From: Exiguobacterium algae
GTDB lineage: Bacteria; Bacillota; Bacilli; Exiguobacteriales; Exiguobacteriaceae
DNA length: 64,000 nucleotides
Assembly (NCBI RefSeq): GCF_018617875.1
Contig: NZ_JACSKZ010000002.1
Span: forward strand, 558,001-622,000
Direction of reading: 5' to 3'
Shown: positions 8,859 to 17,056 of the stretch, in pieces
Position numbering within the stretch: the first letter of the stretch is position 1
How the letters are laid out: each line of letters begins with the position of its first letter
The notes under the pieces: model-generated
What the model was told of the DNA's origin: nothing
The model's input: the letters and a program-made list of their open reading frames with translations, nothing else
Databases searched by the model: none
Position numbers and translations under genes: made by a program

Positions 8859-8888
8859 TTGCGTTCATTATACCTTAGGGGGTATATT
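8859..8888. promoter_or_regulatory. divergent promoters with CsoR/CstR-family operator
   Basis: TATACCTTAGGGGGTATA (8869-8886) is the G/C-rich near-palindrome (ATACC...GGGTAT) typical of CsoR-family repressors, here most likely the persulfide sensor CstR. It sits between -35 and -10 of both promoters: rightward TTGCGT (8859-8864)-N18-TATATT (8883-8888), and leftward TTGGCT-N18-TATAAT, whose -10 is the complement of 8867-8872. Binding would block both operons. No cstR gene is in the window. Confidence 0.75.
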
Positions 8889-8949
8889 AAAGCCAACGAA
8901 ACATTCTCGTTGCCAAAAACCTAAGACATGAAAAGGAGATCAAAGACTC

Positions 8950-9246
8950 ATGAAGACTATTACTACGACTGAATTAGAATCGTTACTCAAAGCGGACGGA
9001 TCGCTCAACTTAATCGATGTACGCGAGCGTGATGAATACGCTGGAGGTCACATCAAAGAAGCAAAAAACGTACCACTTTCTGAATTCGGTGCAAAAGTCG
9101 ATGAGCTCGATCGCTCGAAACCAATTCACGTCATCTGCGCAGCAGGTGGACGCAGCATGAACGCATCAGCTTACCTTGACTCACTCGGATTCGACGTCAT
9201 CAACGTTGATGGCGGTATGATGAGCTGGCAAGGCGAAGTGGAATAA
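8950..9246 (+). CDS. cytoplasmic single-domain rhodanese
   Basis: 98 residues, no signal or membrane helix. LIDVRERDEYAGGHI and active-site loop CAAGGRS with the catalytic Cys near residue 68. It would carry sulfane sulfur as a Cys persulfide and pass it to partners, here probably the CstB-like enzyme 52 bp downstream. ATG with AAAAGGAG site. First gene of the rightward operon under the CsoR/CstR-type operator. It is shorter than staphylococcal CstA (which has extra TusA and DsrE-like domains), so it is not CstA itself. Confidence 0.9.
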   Translation: MKTITTTELESLLKADGSLNLIDVRERDEYAGGHIKEAKNVPLSEFGAKVDELDRSKPIHVICAAGGRSMNASAYLDSLGFDVINVDGGMMSWQGEVE

Positions 9247-9298
9247 TTCAATTCACAACAAATTACTTTACGTCAATAAATTTTTAGGGGGATTTCAC

Positions 9299-10699
9299 AT
9301 GTTATTACGTTATTTTTACGATGAGAAATTAGCACAGGCATCTTATATGGTAGGTTGCCAAATGACGGGAGAAGCGGTTGTCATCGACCCTGCCCGTAAC
9401 ATTGAACCATACCTTAAAGAAGCAGAAAAAGAAGGCATGAAGATTGTCGCGACTGCTGAAACGCATATCCACGCAGACTTCGTTTCGGGCTCACTCGAGC
9501 TTGCGAAGCGTACAGGCTCAAAAGCCTATTTGTCTGACGAAGGAGACGCTTCTTGGAAGTACGCATTTGCGAAAGAAATCGACTCACAACTCGTCAAAGA
9601 TGGCGATACGTTTAAAGTCGGGAACGTCACACTTGAAGTCATGCACACGCCAGGTCACACACCAGAACACATTTCGTTCTTACTATATGACCGCAACCAG
9701 ACACAACCGATGGGGATCTTCACAGGAGACTTCGTCTTCGTCGGTGATATCGGTCGCCCGGACCTTCTTGAAGAAGCAGCTGGCGTGAAAGGAACGACGG
9801 CAATCGGTGCGGAGCAAATGTTCGACTCACTCAAGAAATTCATGGCGCTTCCTGACTTCGTTCAAGTATGGCCAGGTCATGGTGCAGGTAGCGCATGCGG
9901 AAAAGCGTTAGGCGCGGTTCCAACTTCAACAGTCGGTTATGAGAAAGCGACAAACTGGGCGCTTCAAATGACAGACAAAGATGCGTTCATCAAAGAGTTG
10001 ACAACGGACCAACCAGAGCCACCGAACTACTTCGCAATGATGAAAAAAGTCAACAAAGAAGGCATTCAAGTAACGACAGAAATCACTCGTCCTGAAGTGG
10101 TCGGGTCAGACCGTCTCGATACACTCGTCGAAGACACACAAGTCGTCGACACGCGTAAAGGCGATGATTTCGCGAACGGTCACGTTCCAGGAACAATCAA
10201 CATCCCTTACAACAATAAATTTGTGACATGGGCTGGCTGGCTCGTAAACTTCGACAAAGATATCACGGTGATCGCTAGTGCCGATCAGGTCGACCAAATT
10301 CAAACAGACCTTCAATCAATCGGTCTCGACCGCCTTCGCTTCGTCGTCCCTGTCGAAGAACTCGGCCAAGAGTTGTTGACAGAGACATACACGGACGTTA
10401 CGGCAGAACAAGCGATTGAAGCTGCTGAAAAAGGCGAAGTGTTCGTCCTCGACGTACGAAACAAGACAGAGTGGAACGCTAGCCATTACGAAAAAGCAGA
10501 ACGCATCCTGCTCGGCAAGCTTGCGCGTGAGCACGAGAGTCTCCCGACTGACCAAACGATTGCAGTGCACTGTGCTTCAGGAGTGCGTTCGCGCATGGCA
10601 GTAAGTGTCCTTCAATCACTTGGTTATAAGGATATCCAAAACATCCTCGGTGGCTATTCTGCAATGAAGACTGTTCTCAATGCTGAACAAATCGGCTAA
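9299..10699 (+). CDS. cstB: CstB-like persulfide dioxygenase-rhodanese fusion
   Basis: 466 residues. N-terminal metallo-beta-lactamase fold of the persulfide dioxygenase type (THIHADFVSG, HTPGHTPEH, FTGDFVFVGDIGRPDL, VWPGHGAGSACG) with the His/Asp ligands for one non-haem Fe(II). Then two rhodanese domains: a middle one near 275-355 with no Cys in its active loop (IASADQVDQ), so degenerate, and a C-terminal one with CASGVRS. This is the CstB architecture, which converts low-molecular-weight persulfides to thiosulfate. Good AGGGGGATTTCAC ribosome site. Operon partner is the upstream rhodanese; regulation is through the CsoR/CstR-type operator. Confidence 0.92.
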   Translation: MLLRYFYDEKLAQASYMVGCQMTGEAVVIDPARNIEPYLKEAEKEGMKIVATAETHIHADFVSGSLELAKRTGSKAYLSDEGDASWKYAFAKEIDSQLVKDGDTFKVGNVTLEVMHTPGHTPEHISFLLYDRNQTQPMGIFTGDFVFVGDIGRPDLLEEAAGVKGTTAIGAEQMFDSLKKFMALPDFVQVWPGHGAGSACGKALGAVPTSTVGYEKATNWALQMTDKDAFIKELTTDQPEPPNYFAMMKKVNKEGIQVTTEITRPEVVGSDRLDTLVEDTQVVDTRKGDDFANGHVPGTINIPYNNKFVTWAGWLVNFDKDITVIASADQVDQIQTDLQSIGLDRLRFVVPVEELGQELLTETYTDVTAEQAIEAAEKGEVFVLDVRNKTEWNASHYEKAERILLGKLAREHESLPTDQTIAVHCASGVRSRMAVSVLQSLGYKDIQNILGGYSAMKTVLNAEQIG

Positions 10700-10716
10700 T
10701 GCTATACTGTAAATAA

Positions 10717-10746
10717 AAAAGGCGCCCATGAACTTGGGCGCCTTTT
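10717..10746 (+). terminator. terminator after cstB
   Basis: 12-bp arms AAAAGGCGCCCA (10717-10728) and complement (10735-10746) followed by CTCT; strong GC stem with A/T flanks. The next gene's ribosome site starts 5 bp further on, so some read-through may couple them. Confidence 0.85.
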
Positions 10747-10762
10747 CTCTAGGAGGGATGAT

Positions 10763-11884
10763 GTGGTCTCGCTTGGTCCACTCACGATTCGAATCGATTT
10801 ACTCTTGTTCATGGGTACATTATTGATTCTTTATATCGGCTTAAAATGGTTCGGCTTGTCGAACAAACAACGTGATGCCATCCTTGGTACATGGTTTACT
10901 GGATTTCTCGTATGGAAAGCGAGCGCAATCCTCATCGGCCTGTTGTCGACCGGGGACTTCCGGTTGGCGTTGTTCGCGACAGGCGGCATCTGGTCGCTAC
11001 TGATTGCGGCTAGCGTGGTGACTTGGCTCGTCTACCTCCTTTCTCCAAATCTTCGCGGGTATTGGGTGTTCACGGCGCTCACCATATGGCTTGCCGTTAC
11101 AGTGGCCATCCCGACATACGGGGCATTTTTATCGTTCCCCTCTCAACCGGTTCATTTATGGAGCGCCGGTTTGATCCTCTTCTTGATTGGATTGACCTGG
11201 CGTTGGATACATCACCCCACGTTCGGGGCTATCTGTTGGACTGCTGTCGGGGCGTTCGGGATCTGGCTCATGAAATCTTACGCGATCGGAACGCCGTCAT
11301 GGTGGTGGCTCCTGTTGTGGGGTGGCTTGTTCGGTCTCGCACTATATGTTTCAAAACCTTCCCGGAAAGTAATCCAATGGGCAGCAGGCATCGCAGTCAT
11401 TTTCGCCGTCATCAACGCGGTTCTCCCCCAGGACACCGGTTCAGTCGCGCAACAGACTGAGACCTCTACTGGATTGAATATCGGCCAGACGCCGCCCCCG
11501 TTCGAACTTCAGCGGACGGATGGCAGCACGGTAAGCTTGGAATCATTACGCGGTCAACGGGTCGTGGTTAATTTTTGGGCATCCTGGTGTCCTCCGTGTC
11601 AGGCGGAAATGCCGGATATGGCGAACTTTGCGCAGGACCGGGAAGATGTCACCATCGTCGCAATCAATACGACAACGAGCGAGCGTCAACCTGACGACGC
11701 GAAGGCGTTTGTTTCCCCGTATGAGGACGACTTTCTCGTCGTCTACGATGTTGACGGGACCGTTGGGGACGCCTATCGGATTCAGGTGATGCCGACGACG
11801 TATGTATTGGACGAAACAGGAGTCATCATCGCAAAACAATTCGGTGCGATTGACCGCTCATGGTTAAATCTTCATCTAAACTAA
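10763..11884 (+). CDS. fusion: Lgt-like membrane domain plus TlpA/ResA-type thioredoxin
   Basis: 373 residues. Residues 1-225 hold about seven hydrophobic helices; the start (SLGPLTIRIDLLLFMGTLL) resembles the beginning of prolipoprotein diacylglyceryl transferase, but the Lgt catalytic signature is not visible, so this half is probably a degenerate or repurposed anchor. Residues 240-373 form a TlpA-family thioredoxin domain with WCPPC at 275-279 and the cis-Pro segment VMPTTYVLDE. It should act as a membrane-tethered thiol reductase on the outer face. GTG start at 10763, 5 bp after AGGAGGG; an overlapping ATG is out of frame. Directly downstream of cstB, hinting at a redox or sulfur role. 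Confidence 0.8.
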   Translation: MVSLGPLTIRIDLLLFMGTLLILYIGLKWFGLSNKQRDAILGTWFTGFLVWKASAILIGLLSTGDFRLALFATGGIWSLLIAASVVTWLVYLLSPNLRGYWVFTALTIWLAVTVAIPTYGAFLSFPSQPVHLWSAGLILFLIGLTWRWIHHPTFGAICWTAVGAFGIWLMKSYAIGTPSWWWLLLWGGLFGLALYVSKPSRKVIQWAAGIAVIFAVINAVLPQDTGSVAQQTETSTGLNIGQTPPPFELQRTDGSTVSLESLRGQRVVVNFWASWCPPCQAEMPDMANFAQDREDVTIVAINTTTSERQPDDAKAFVSPYEDDFLVVYDVDGTVGDAYRIQVMPTTYVLDETGVIIAKQFGAIDRSWLNLHLN

Positions 11885-11924
11885 AATAAACAAACCGCCT
11901 GCTTTTGCAGGCGGTTTGTTTATT
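11885..11924. terminator. bidirectional terminator, thioredoxin fusion / nitroreductase
   Basis: Perfect 18-bp arms (11885-11902 and 11907-11924), TTTT loop, AT-rich ends on both sides; the convergent nitroreductase stop lies inside it. Confidence 0.92.
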
Positions 11925-12669
11925 GCTTCAAGAATCCTTGGGCCTTCAAGAAGTCTTTCACATCCAAACGAATCGATTTAGAAAGCATACGTCCCATCTG
12001 GCCCGTCCATGTATCAAACCGACGATTCGAACCGCGAACCAGATAGTATTCGTGGATGGCATCATCATACGCTGTCAATGACTGTTTGATCCGGTCAGGA
12101 TTCGCATCATACGTGTTCTCATGATAAATATGATTATATGGCAACCGCGGTTTTTGAACTTCAACATGCGCCGGTACCCCGACGGCCATCCCGAAAAGTG
12201 GAATGACTCGTTCCGGGAGCTCTAACAGTTCTTTGACTGCAAACAGATTGTTGCGAATGCCGCCAATATAGCAAATCCCGAGACCCATCGACTCAGCCGC
12301 CACTGCTGCGTTTTGTGAGGCGAGAGCCGCATCGATGACGGCCACAAGTAACTTCTCATCCGTCTCGAGCGTTTTTTGAACCGCTTCTTCGTGTAGCTCC
12401 CCAATCAGTTCATGGCGATGAAAGTCGGCACAGAAGACGAAAAAGTGACCGTTCTCCACGACATAAGCCTGATTTCCCGCAATCTCGGACAGTTGCTGTT
12501 TCTTTTGCAGGTCTGTCACTCCGATAATGGAGTAGGCTTGGATGAAACTGGACGTCGAGGCACGTTGAGCACTCTCAACGATGGTTCGGATTTGTTCATC
12601 TGTTAATTTCTCGTCCGTGAAGTCCCGGACGGAACGGTGGTTCAATAATGTCTCAATCACTTCGTTCAT
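11920..12669 (-). CDS. NADPH-dependent flavin nitroreductase, NfsA/NfrA family
   Basis: About 249 residues. Begins NEVIETLLNHRSVRDF, where the HRSVR loop binds FMN phosphate; continues with AQRASTSSFIQAYSIIGV, ESMGLGICYIGGIRNN and the GMAVGVP turn, all typical of the NfsA/FRP group with its long C-terminal excursion. It reduces flavins, quinones or nitro compounds with NADPH as a cytosolic dimer. ATG at 12669 is chosen over the upstream in-frame ATG at 12744 because AAGGGGGAAG lies at the right distance. Single gene. Confidence 0.93.
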   Translation of the reverse strand: MNEVIETLLNHRSVRDFTDEKLTDEQIRTIVESAQRASTSSFIQAYSIIGVTDLQKKQQLSEIAGNQAYVVENGHFFVFCADFHRHELIGELHEEAVQKTLETDEKLLVAVIDAALASQNAAVAAESMGLGICYIGGIRNNLFAVKELLELPERVIPLFGMAVGVPAHVEVQKPRLPYNHIYHENTYDANPDRIKQSLTAYDDAIHEYYLVRGSNRRFDTWTGQMGRMLSKSIRLDVKDFLKAQGFLKQ

Positions 12670-12839
12670 ACGTTCTTCCCCCTTTTTTTCAATCTTGGCA
12701 CAAGCTTTCTGAATCCACAAATGAGAGGAATCCATCGGGCACATTTTGAAGGGGGACGCTCACATCTTGTTTTCTTATGCTATCATTATAATTTACATAG
12801 TAAATAAGACAGCGTAACTTCGAATAAGGAGCGAGATAG

Positions 12840-13733
12840 ATGAAAAGAATACCATTTTACATTCCATTCCTGCTTGGGGTACTGCTCCTCTCAGGTTGTA
12901 CGGATGCCGATGTGAGCGTCCCGACGTCGACTGAAGAAACCGTCGAAGAGGAACAGACACAAGAAGAACAGACAACCGAGACGCTTTCACCTGAACAGGA
13001 AGAAGATTTATTTGAAGGCTATACACAAATCGAGGTCGATGGCGGTGATCAGTCCGGAACACGTGAAGCGAATGTCGTCGTCGATATCGGCTTCGGCGAC
13101 CGTGAGTACTGGGCGTTCACGAACGAGCATGGTCAATTGATTCGTGTCATTGCCGACGAAATCACGCTTCAAGACGATAAGACCGAAGACGTTAATTCGT
13201 CAGGACGCTATTACTCAGACGAAGCGAAAGTCCCAGGTGTCGAAGACCCGAATCTCGATGAAGGTCATATCATCGCCGATTCGCTCGGTGGTGTCTCGAA
13301 CGCCTATAACATCACACCACAAAACAGTGCACTCAACCGCTACGGGGACCAGGCGTTCATGGAAGATGTCATTCGAAAGGCTGGCGGTGCGAAAGACTTT
13401 GAGGCCATCATTACCTATCCGAACACGACGACACAGATTCCTTCCCGCTACCAATATACGTATACCGTACGAGGCAATACGGTCACGGATACGTATGATA
13501 ACGCGGACCCAGAAGAAGTGAACGAATCGCTCGATTTGACGGACGACTCTCCACCTGACGTGACGACGGAACCGGTCGAGGAGCGAGACTTATCCGATAT
13601 CGACGTTGACGGAAACGGGCAAGTGACAATCAAAGAAGCTAAAAATGCCGGATTTGAGATGCCGATCACGCGTGACCATTGGTTGTATCAGTATATGGAC
13701 GACCGTGACGGTGACGGGATGGTCGGTGAATAA
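12840..13733 (+). CDS. lipoprotein with DNA/RNA non-specific nuclease-like domain and calcium-binding tail
   Basis: 297 residues. Signal peptide with lipobox LLLSGC (Cys20), then a Glu/Thr-rich linker (about 25-57). Residues 60-200 carry DEGHIIADSLGGVSNAYNI, which resembles the D-x-GH-x-x-A motif of beta-beta-metal non-specific nucleases, with downstream N and Q residues. The C-terminal part has an EF-hand-like DVDGNGQVTIKEA loop and ends with DHWLYQYMDDRDGDGMVGE, an Excalibur-like calcium motif without its Cys. Probably a surface nuclease for DNA scavenging or uptake, needing Ca2+. ATG start with AAGGAGCGAG site. No competence gene is adjacent. Single gene. Confidence 0.78.
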   Translation: MKRIPFYIPFLLGVLLLSGCTDADVSVPTSTEETVEEEQTQEEQTTETLSPEQEEDLFEGYTQIEVDGGDQSGTREANVVVDIGFGDREYWAFTNEHGQLIRVIADEITLQDDKTEDVNSSGRYYSDEAKVPGVEDPNLDEGHIIADSLGGVSNAYNITPQNSALNRYGDQAFMEDVIRKAGGAKDFEAIITYPNTTTQIPSRYQYTYTVRGNTVTDTYDNADPEEVNESLDLTDDSPPDVTTEPVEERDLSDIDVDGNGQVTIKEAKNAGFEMPITRDHWLYQYMDDRDGDGMVGE

Positions 13734-13745
13734 CGCTGATAGACG

Positions 13746-13777
13746 AGACGTTTCTCCATGAGAGGAACGTCTTTTTT
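13746..13777 (+). terminator. terminator after nuclease lipoprotein
   Basis: AGACGTTTCTC arm pairs with GAGAGGAACGTCT (one bulge) and is followed by TTTTTT. Confidence 0.85.
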
Positions 13778-13807
13778 GCATAAGAGCCCTCATAAATTTG
13801 CCCATAT

Positions 13808-13849
13808 AAAAAACCGTAAAAGTCGAGTTTTCATGTACGACTTTTACGG
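13808..13849 (-). terminator. terminator of the SDR/hydrolase/AraC block
   Basis: Perfect 12-bp arms, CCGTAAAAGTCG at 13814-13825 and its complement at 13838-13849, with 12-base loop; on the minus strand followed by TTTTTTA. Lies about 90 bp beyond the SDR stop. Confidence 0.8.
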
Positions 13850-13940
13850 GATAATTCAAGTGTAATTTTTTTATGACGTTTCTATCGTTAAGAGGGCGAT
13901 TCATTCTGTTAGCTTCCTTTCTTTTTAAATCTATTGTACG

Positions 13941-14636
13941 TCAGAAAGGAATAATATTTTGATTGCGAACAAATTTTCCGTTTAGATGATCTTGCTGGGT
14001 TAACCAATAGATATCTTCAGCTGCTTCGAGAGGCGATTTTGGAGCATGATTTCCACCCATATCGGTTTGAACCCACCCTGGGCACAATGCATTGATGCAA
14101 ATCGGTGTATGTTCTAAAGCTTTAGAAAGTTTGATTGTGACAATGTTTAAAGCTGCTTTTGACAAACTATAAGCAGGAGTATCTGCACTGATTGAAGTCA
14201 AGGAGCCAATACTACTTGAAACATTAATAATTCTACCGAAATGTTGACGTTTCATAATCGGAATTGTGGCATTGCTCATACGCCAAGCACCTAATGAGTT
14301 GACGTTGAGCGCATCGAGAACTTGATTCATATCCACGTTCAAAGGATTTTGCCATGGATCATAATGAACGCCTGCATTGTTAATCAAAATGTCAATCCGA
14401 CCTAGATTTTGAATGACACTATCTATGCACGTTTCTACGCTTTGATCATCTGATATATCTAGCTGGAAAAAGTAAAGATTTGAATACATTCCAAGTGATT
14501 CGACAACTTGGCGTCCCTTCACTGCGTCTCTACTTGTTAATACGACTGTATAACCTTCTTCCAAAAATTTCTTCGAAGTAGCAAGACCGATTCCACGATT
14601 GGCTCCAGTGATCAGAACGACTTGATTGTGATACAT
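13941..14636 (-). CDS. short-chain dehydrogenase/reductase
   Basis: 231 residues, classical SDR: cofactor motif TGANRGIG near residue 9-16, NNAG near 84-87, catalytic Ser in VSSSIGS, YxxxK as YSLSK, and NALCPGWVQTDMGG after it. It interconverts an alcohol and carbonyl with NAD(P)H; closest in style to carbonyl-reductase-type SDRs, substrate unknown. ATG at 14636 follows AAGGAGGTGCG; the longer frame to 14672 has no ribosome site. Last of four same-strand genes in an AT-richer block, 45 bp after the NTF2-like gene. Confidence 0.9.
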   Translation of the reverse strand: MYHNQVVLITGANRGIGLATSKKFLEEGYTVVLTSRDAVKGRQVVESLGMYSNLYFFQLDISDDQSVETCIDSVIQNLGRIDILINNAGVHYDPWQNPLNVDMNQVLDALNVNSLGAWRMSNATIPIMKRQHFGRIINVSSSIGSLTSISADTPAYSLSKAALNIVTIKLSKALEHTPICINALCPGWVQTDMGGNHAPKSPLEAAEDIYWLTQQDHLNGKFVRNQNIIPF

Positions 14637-14681
14637 GACGCACCTCCTTGAACAACAGAAACAGTTTTTCACATAATTAAA

Positions 14682-15122
14682 TCAAGACTTCATACGTTCG
14701 ATAGCCAATGTGGGAAGATTCGTATTTCCAGTTTGAAATTTATACCGAAACTTCATTCGTTCGATTTGAAGTACCTGATTTTCTGCACATATATCAAACT
14801 CATATGTCCCATACACAGACCATGTTTGCGGAGTCGCATCTTGAATATAGTGCGTTGCTGTTCCGTAACAAGTAACGTGAAAACCAGAATCAACTTTTGT
14901 GATGACAATATTTCCAATTTGATGATGTGTGGAATCAAATCCCGGCATCAAATTACTCCATGATTCTACTAACTGATTTGGAGTTAATTTAGACGGTGGT
15001 TGGTCTGACATCGATTCATAGTCAAGTGTAAATGGTGTCGTAAAGCATTTTTTTAATGTTTCCCATTCATGCGTATCTGTAGCCATAAATACTTCTGTAA
15101 TTAATTGTTCCAATTCTTTCAT
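14682..15122 (-). CDS. SnoaL/NTF2-like fold protein
   Basis: 146 residues. Pattern fits an NTF2-like cone: an N-terminal helical pair (ELEQLITEVFMATDTHEWETLKKCF), a strand LDYES, then beta strands with IGNIVITKVDSGFHVTCYGTATHYI and a WSVYGTYEFDI strand. Many such proteins are small enzymes or ligand binders; no catalytic set is clear here. Start at ATG 15122 with AAGGCGGTGAG; the longer open frame overlapping the hydrolase is not translated. 13 bp after the hydrolase stop, so the two are likely co-translated. Confidence 0.7.
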   Translation of the reverse strand: MKELEQLITEVFMATDTHEWETLKKCFTTPFTLDYESMSDQPPSKLTPNQLVESWSNLMPGFDSTHHQIGNIVITKVDSGFHVTCYGTATHYIQDATPQTWSVYGTYEFDICAENQVLQIERMKFRYKFQTGNTNLPTLAIERMKS

Positions 15123-15135
15123 AAATCTCACCGCC

Positions 15136-16053
15136 TTAATTCTTAAACTCTGACAAGTAATTGACAATATGTGAAACAGCGAAGTTCGTTTCTTCTTCCT
15201 GATCATAGAAATTAAATTGATGTTCCATTGGGTAAGCGATTTCTTTTTCAAGCCAAATCAACTGCTTGTCAACAGACGAAAGATTGTCATAAAAGTTTTT
15301 TGTATATTGAGGTAAAACACAACCATCGGAATGAATCATAATTGTAGGAACGGTAATTACTGACGCATAGGGCATTGGATCGAGTGTGAGCCACTCTTCC
15401 CATGTGGCTACAGCAAATTTATCATTCGACCATTCTTTAACTCCTCCTCGACTCGGATTTAAATAATAGTCATATTCTCCGAACATGGCTGCATCAGGAT
15501 TCGTTGTCGAGATTGTTTCGATATATTCCATCACACCAGTTTCCTTGTAAGTTTTTAATGCACGTTGACCAGCTTCTCGTTTTTCTCTCACACCTTCTTC
15601 CCCACCATAAAAGAGTTTGACAGCTTCTGCATCATGCAGCCAACTTGCAGCTGTAGCGAGAGCTTTGATACGTGAATCAGTTGCCGTTGCCATCGCCGTG
15701 TACATCGCACCTGCACAGACGCCAAATGCATATAATTTGTTGGCATCGACCATATCAAGCGTCAATAAATATGAAACAGCATGTTTGATGTCTTCGACTT
15801 TTTTAGAAGGCTCTTCATAAAAACGAGGTTCTCCTTCCGATTCACCATAGTTTCGAAAATCGAATGCGAGTGCAATCATTCCTTCTTCACTAAATTTTTT
15901 TGCATATAGTCCTGCCATTTGTTCCTTTACAGTCGTCCAGCTACCTGATACCACAATGGTTGGGTAGCTTTTCCCTTCTTCAAAGTGATTAGGTAAATAC
16001 AAGTCACCAACCAATGTTGAATCTTCTGACATAAACGAAATGCGCTTCTTCAT
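15136..16053 (-). CDS. alpha/beta hydrolase with Cys nucleophile elbow
   Basis: 305 residues, no signal peptide. Alpha/beta-hydrolase features: oxyanion region VVSGSW near 35-39, FDFRNYGES near 65-72, nucleophile elbow GVCAG with Cys113 in place of Ser, and a C-terminal DQEEETNFAVSHIVNYL helix. Cys elbows occur in dienelactone hydrolases and in the YcjY-like group, so esterase or lactonase activity is possible but unproven. Placed 87 bp after the araC-type gene and just before the NTF2-like and SDR genes on the same strand, probably their co-transcribed target. Lower G+C than the flanking genes. Confidence 0.82.
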   Translation of the reverse strand: MKKRISFMSEDSTLVGDLYLPNHFEEGKSYPTIVVSGSWTTVKEQMAGLYAKKFSEEGMIALAFDFRNYGESEGEPRFYEEPSKKVEDIKHAVSYLLTLDMVDANKLYAFGVCAGAMYTAMATATDSRIKALATAASWLHDAEAVKLFYGGEEGVREKREAGQRALKTYKETGVMEYIETISTTNPDAAMFGEYDYYLNPSRGGVKEWSNDKFAVATWEEWLTLDPMPYASVITVPTIMIHSDGCVLPQYTKNFYDNLSSVDKQLIWLEKEIAYPMEHQFNFYDQEEETNFAVSHIVNYLSEFKN

Positions 16054-16140
16054 AATCCATCACTCTCCCTTTCTTTATGAATCTAGTATAAAAAAATAGG
16101 AAAAAGATAGATTGCATTATATTGCGAAGTATTTTGTAAA

Positions 16141-17037
16141 TTATTGAACCTGTGCTCGAAATTGTTTGGGTGTTAGCTGTTCATGCTGTTTGAATGTCCT
16201 TGAAAAATGACTTGTATCATTGAATCCTAGTTCGAGTGCAATGGAGGTAATAGAATCTGATGTTTCAGAGAGCAACCGCTTCGAGTAGTTTATTTTTTTA
16301 CGAATAATGTATTGATAAGGAGTAACAGCGGTAAATTGTTTGAACTCTTTCAGAAAGTAAAATTTACTCATATTTACAAGGTCCGCAAGTTGTTCAATAT
16401 GAATGGGTTCTGAAATATGATCATCAACATAGCTGTCTACAGTCCTGAAATCTACTTCACGAAAAGAGTCAGGAGAGCGTTCAGACTGTAAGGAATTATA
16501 GTTGGAGTAGTTACGAATGACGTGATTTGATATGAGAGCGACTATATGGTCGATATACCATGTGCCATTCTTAGTAGGTGAAATCACTTCTAAATAAAGA
16601 AGTTGAATTAATTTCAAAAGAATCGGATCTTTTAAACTGTAGTTGTTCAAAAAGAGTAACTTATCGGGTAAAGGACTACCGAAACTACGCTCCATTCGCT
16701 CTGGCGTGATTGTCACGATAATAAAATCACAAGGTACTTCAATGTTATGTGTGAATGGTGTAAAGGGAGGATTGAACCAAATGTCATCCGGTTGTACTTG
16801 TGATGAAAAAGTACCTTCTTCATCGATAACATTGATATCATATTTTTGTGTTAGTTCAAGAGCAAAATAGAAAGTAGGTGTTTCGACATGTTTTGGATAA
16901 AAGTAAGGAGAAGTCCCTTTCTCTAATAAAACACCTTCCCATCCTAATAATCTGCTTGATTGCTCAATGTGTAATGTATCACCACAAAATGAACGGTTAT
17001 GGGTGTTCATGTCAAAGTATTCGATTAAAGTTTTCAT
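16141..17037 (-). CDS. AraC-family transcriptional regulator
   Basis: 298 residues. N-terminal cupin-like sensing domain (about 1-150), then the two helix-turn-helix units of AraC proteins (about 195-295): IEQLADLVNMSKFYFLKEFK and ITSIALELGFNDTSHFSRTFK, ending with PKQFR. ATG at 17037 with AAAGGGG site; a more upstream ATG at 17061 lacks one. Heads a block with the hydrolase, NTF2-like and SDR genes and probably controls them. An 18-bp inverted repeat brackets its promoter. The Lys/Ile/Asn-rich, AT-rich coding style suggests acquisition. Confidence 0.92.
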   Translation of the reverse strand: MKTLIEYFDMNTHNRSFCGDTLHIEQSSRLLGWEGVLLEKGTSPYFYPKHVETPTFYFALELTQKYDINVIDEEGTFSSQVQPDDIWFNPPFTPFTHNIEVPCDFIIVTITPERMERSFGSPLPDKLLFLNNYSLKDPILLKLIQLLYLEVISPTKNGTWYIDHIVALISNHVIRNYSNYNSLQSERSPDSFREVDFRTVDSYVDDHISEPIHIEQLADLVNMSKFYFLKEFKQFTAVTPYQYIIRKKINYSKRLLSETSDSITSIALELGFNDTSHFSRTFKQHEQLTPKQFRAQVQ

Positions 17038-17056
17038 GGATTTTCCCCTTTCATAG

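Noticed and set aside
13808..13849. 12-bp inverted repeat as an operator or mobile-element end
   Set aside because: Followed by TTTTTT on the minus strand and placed after the SDR gene, so a terminator is sufficient.
14682..15251. Longer frame of the NTF2-like gene overlapping the hydrolase by ~115 bp
   Set aside because: The ribosome site AAGGCGGTGAG directs the internal ATG at 15122, right after the hydrolase stop.
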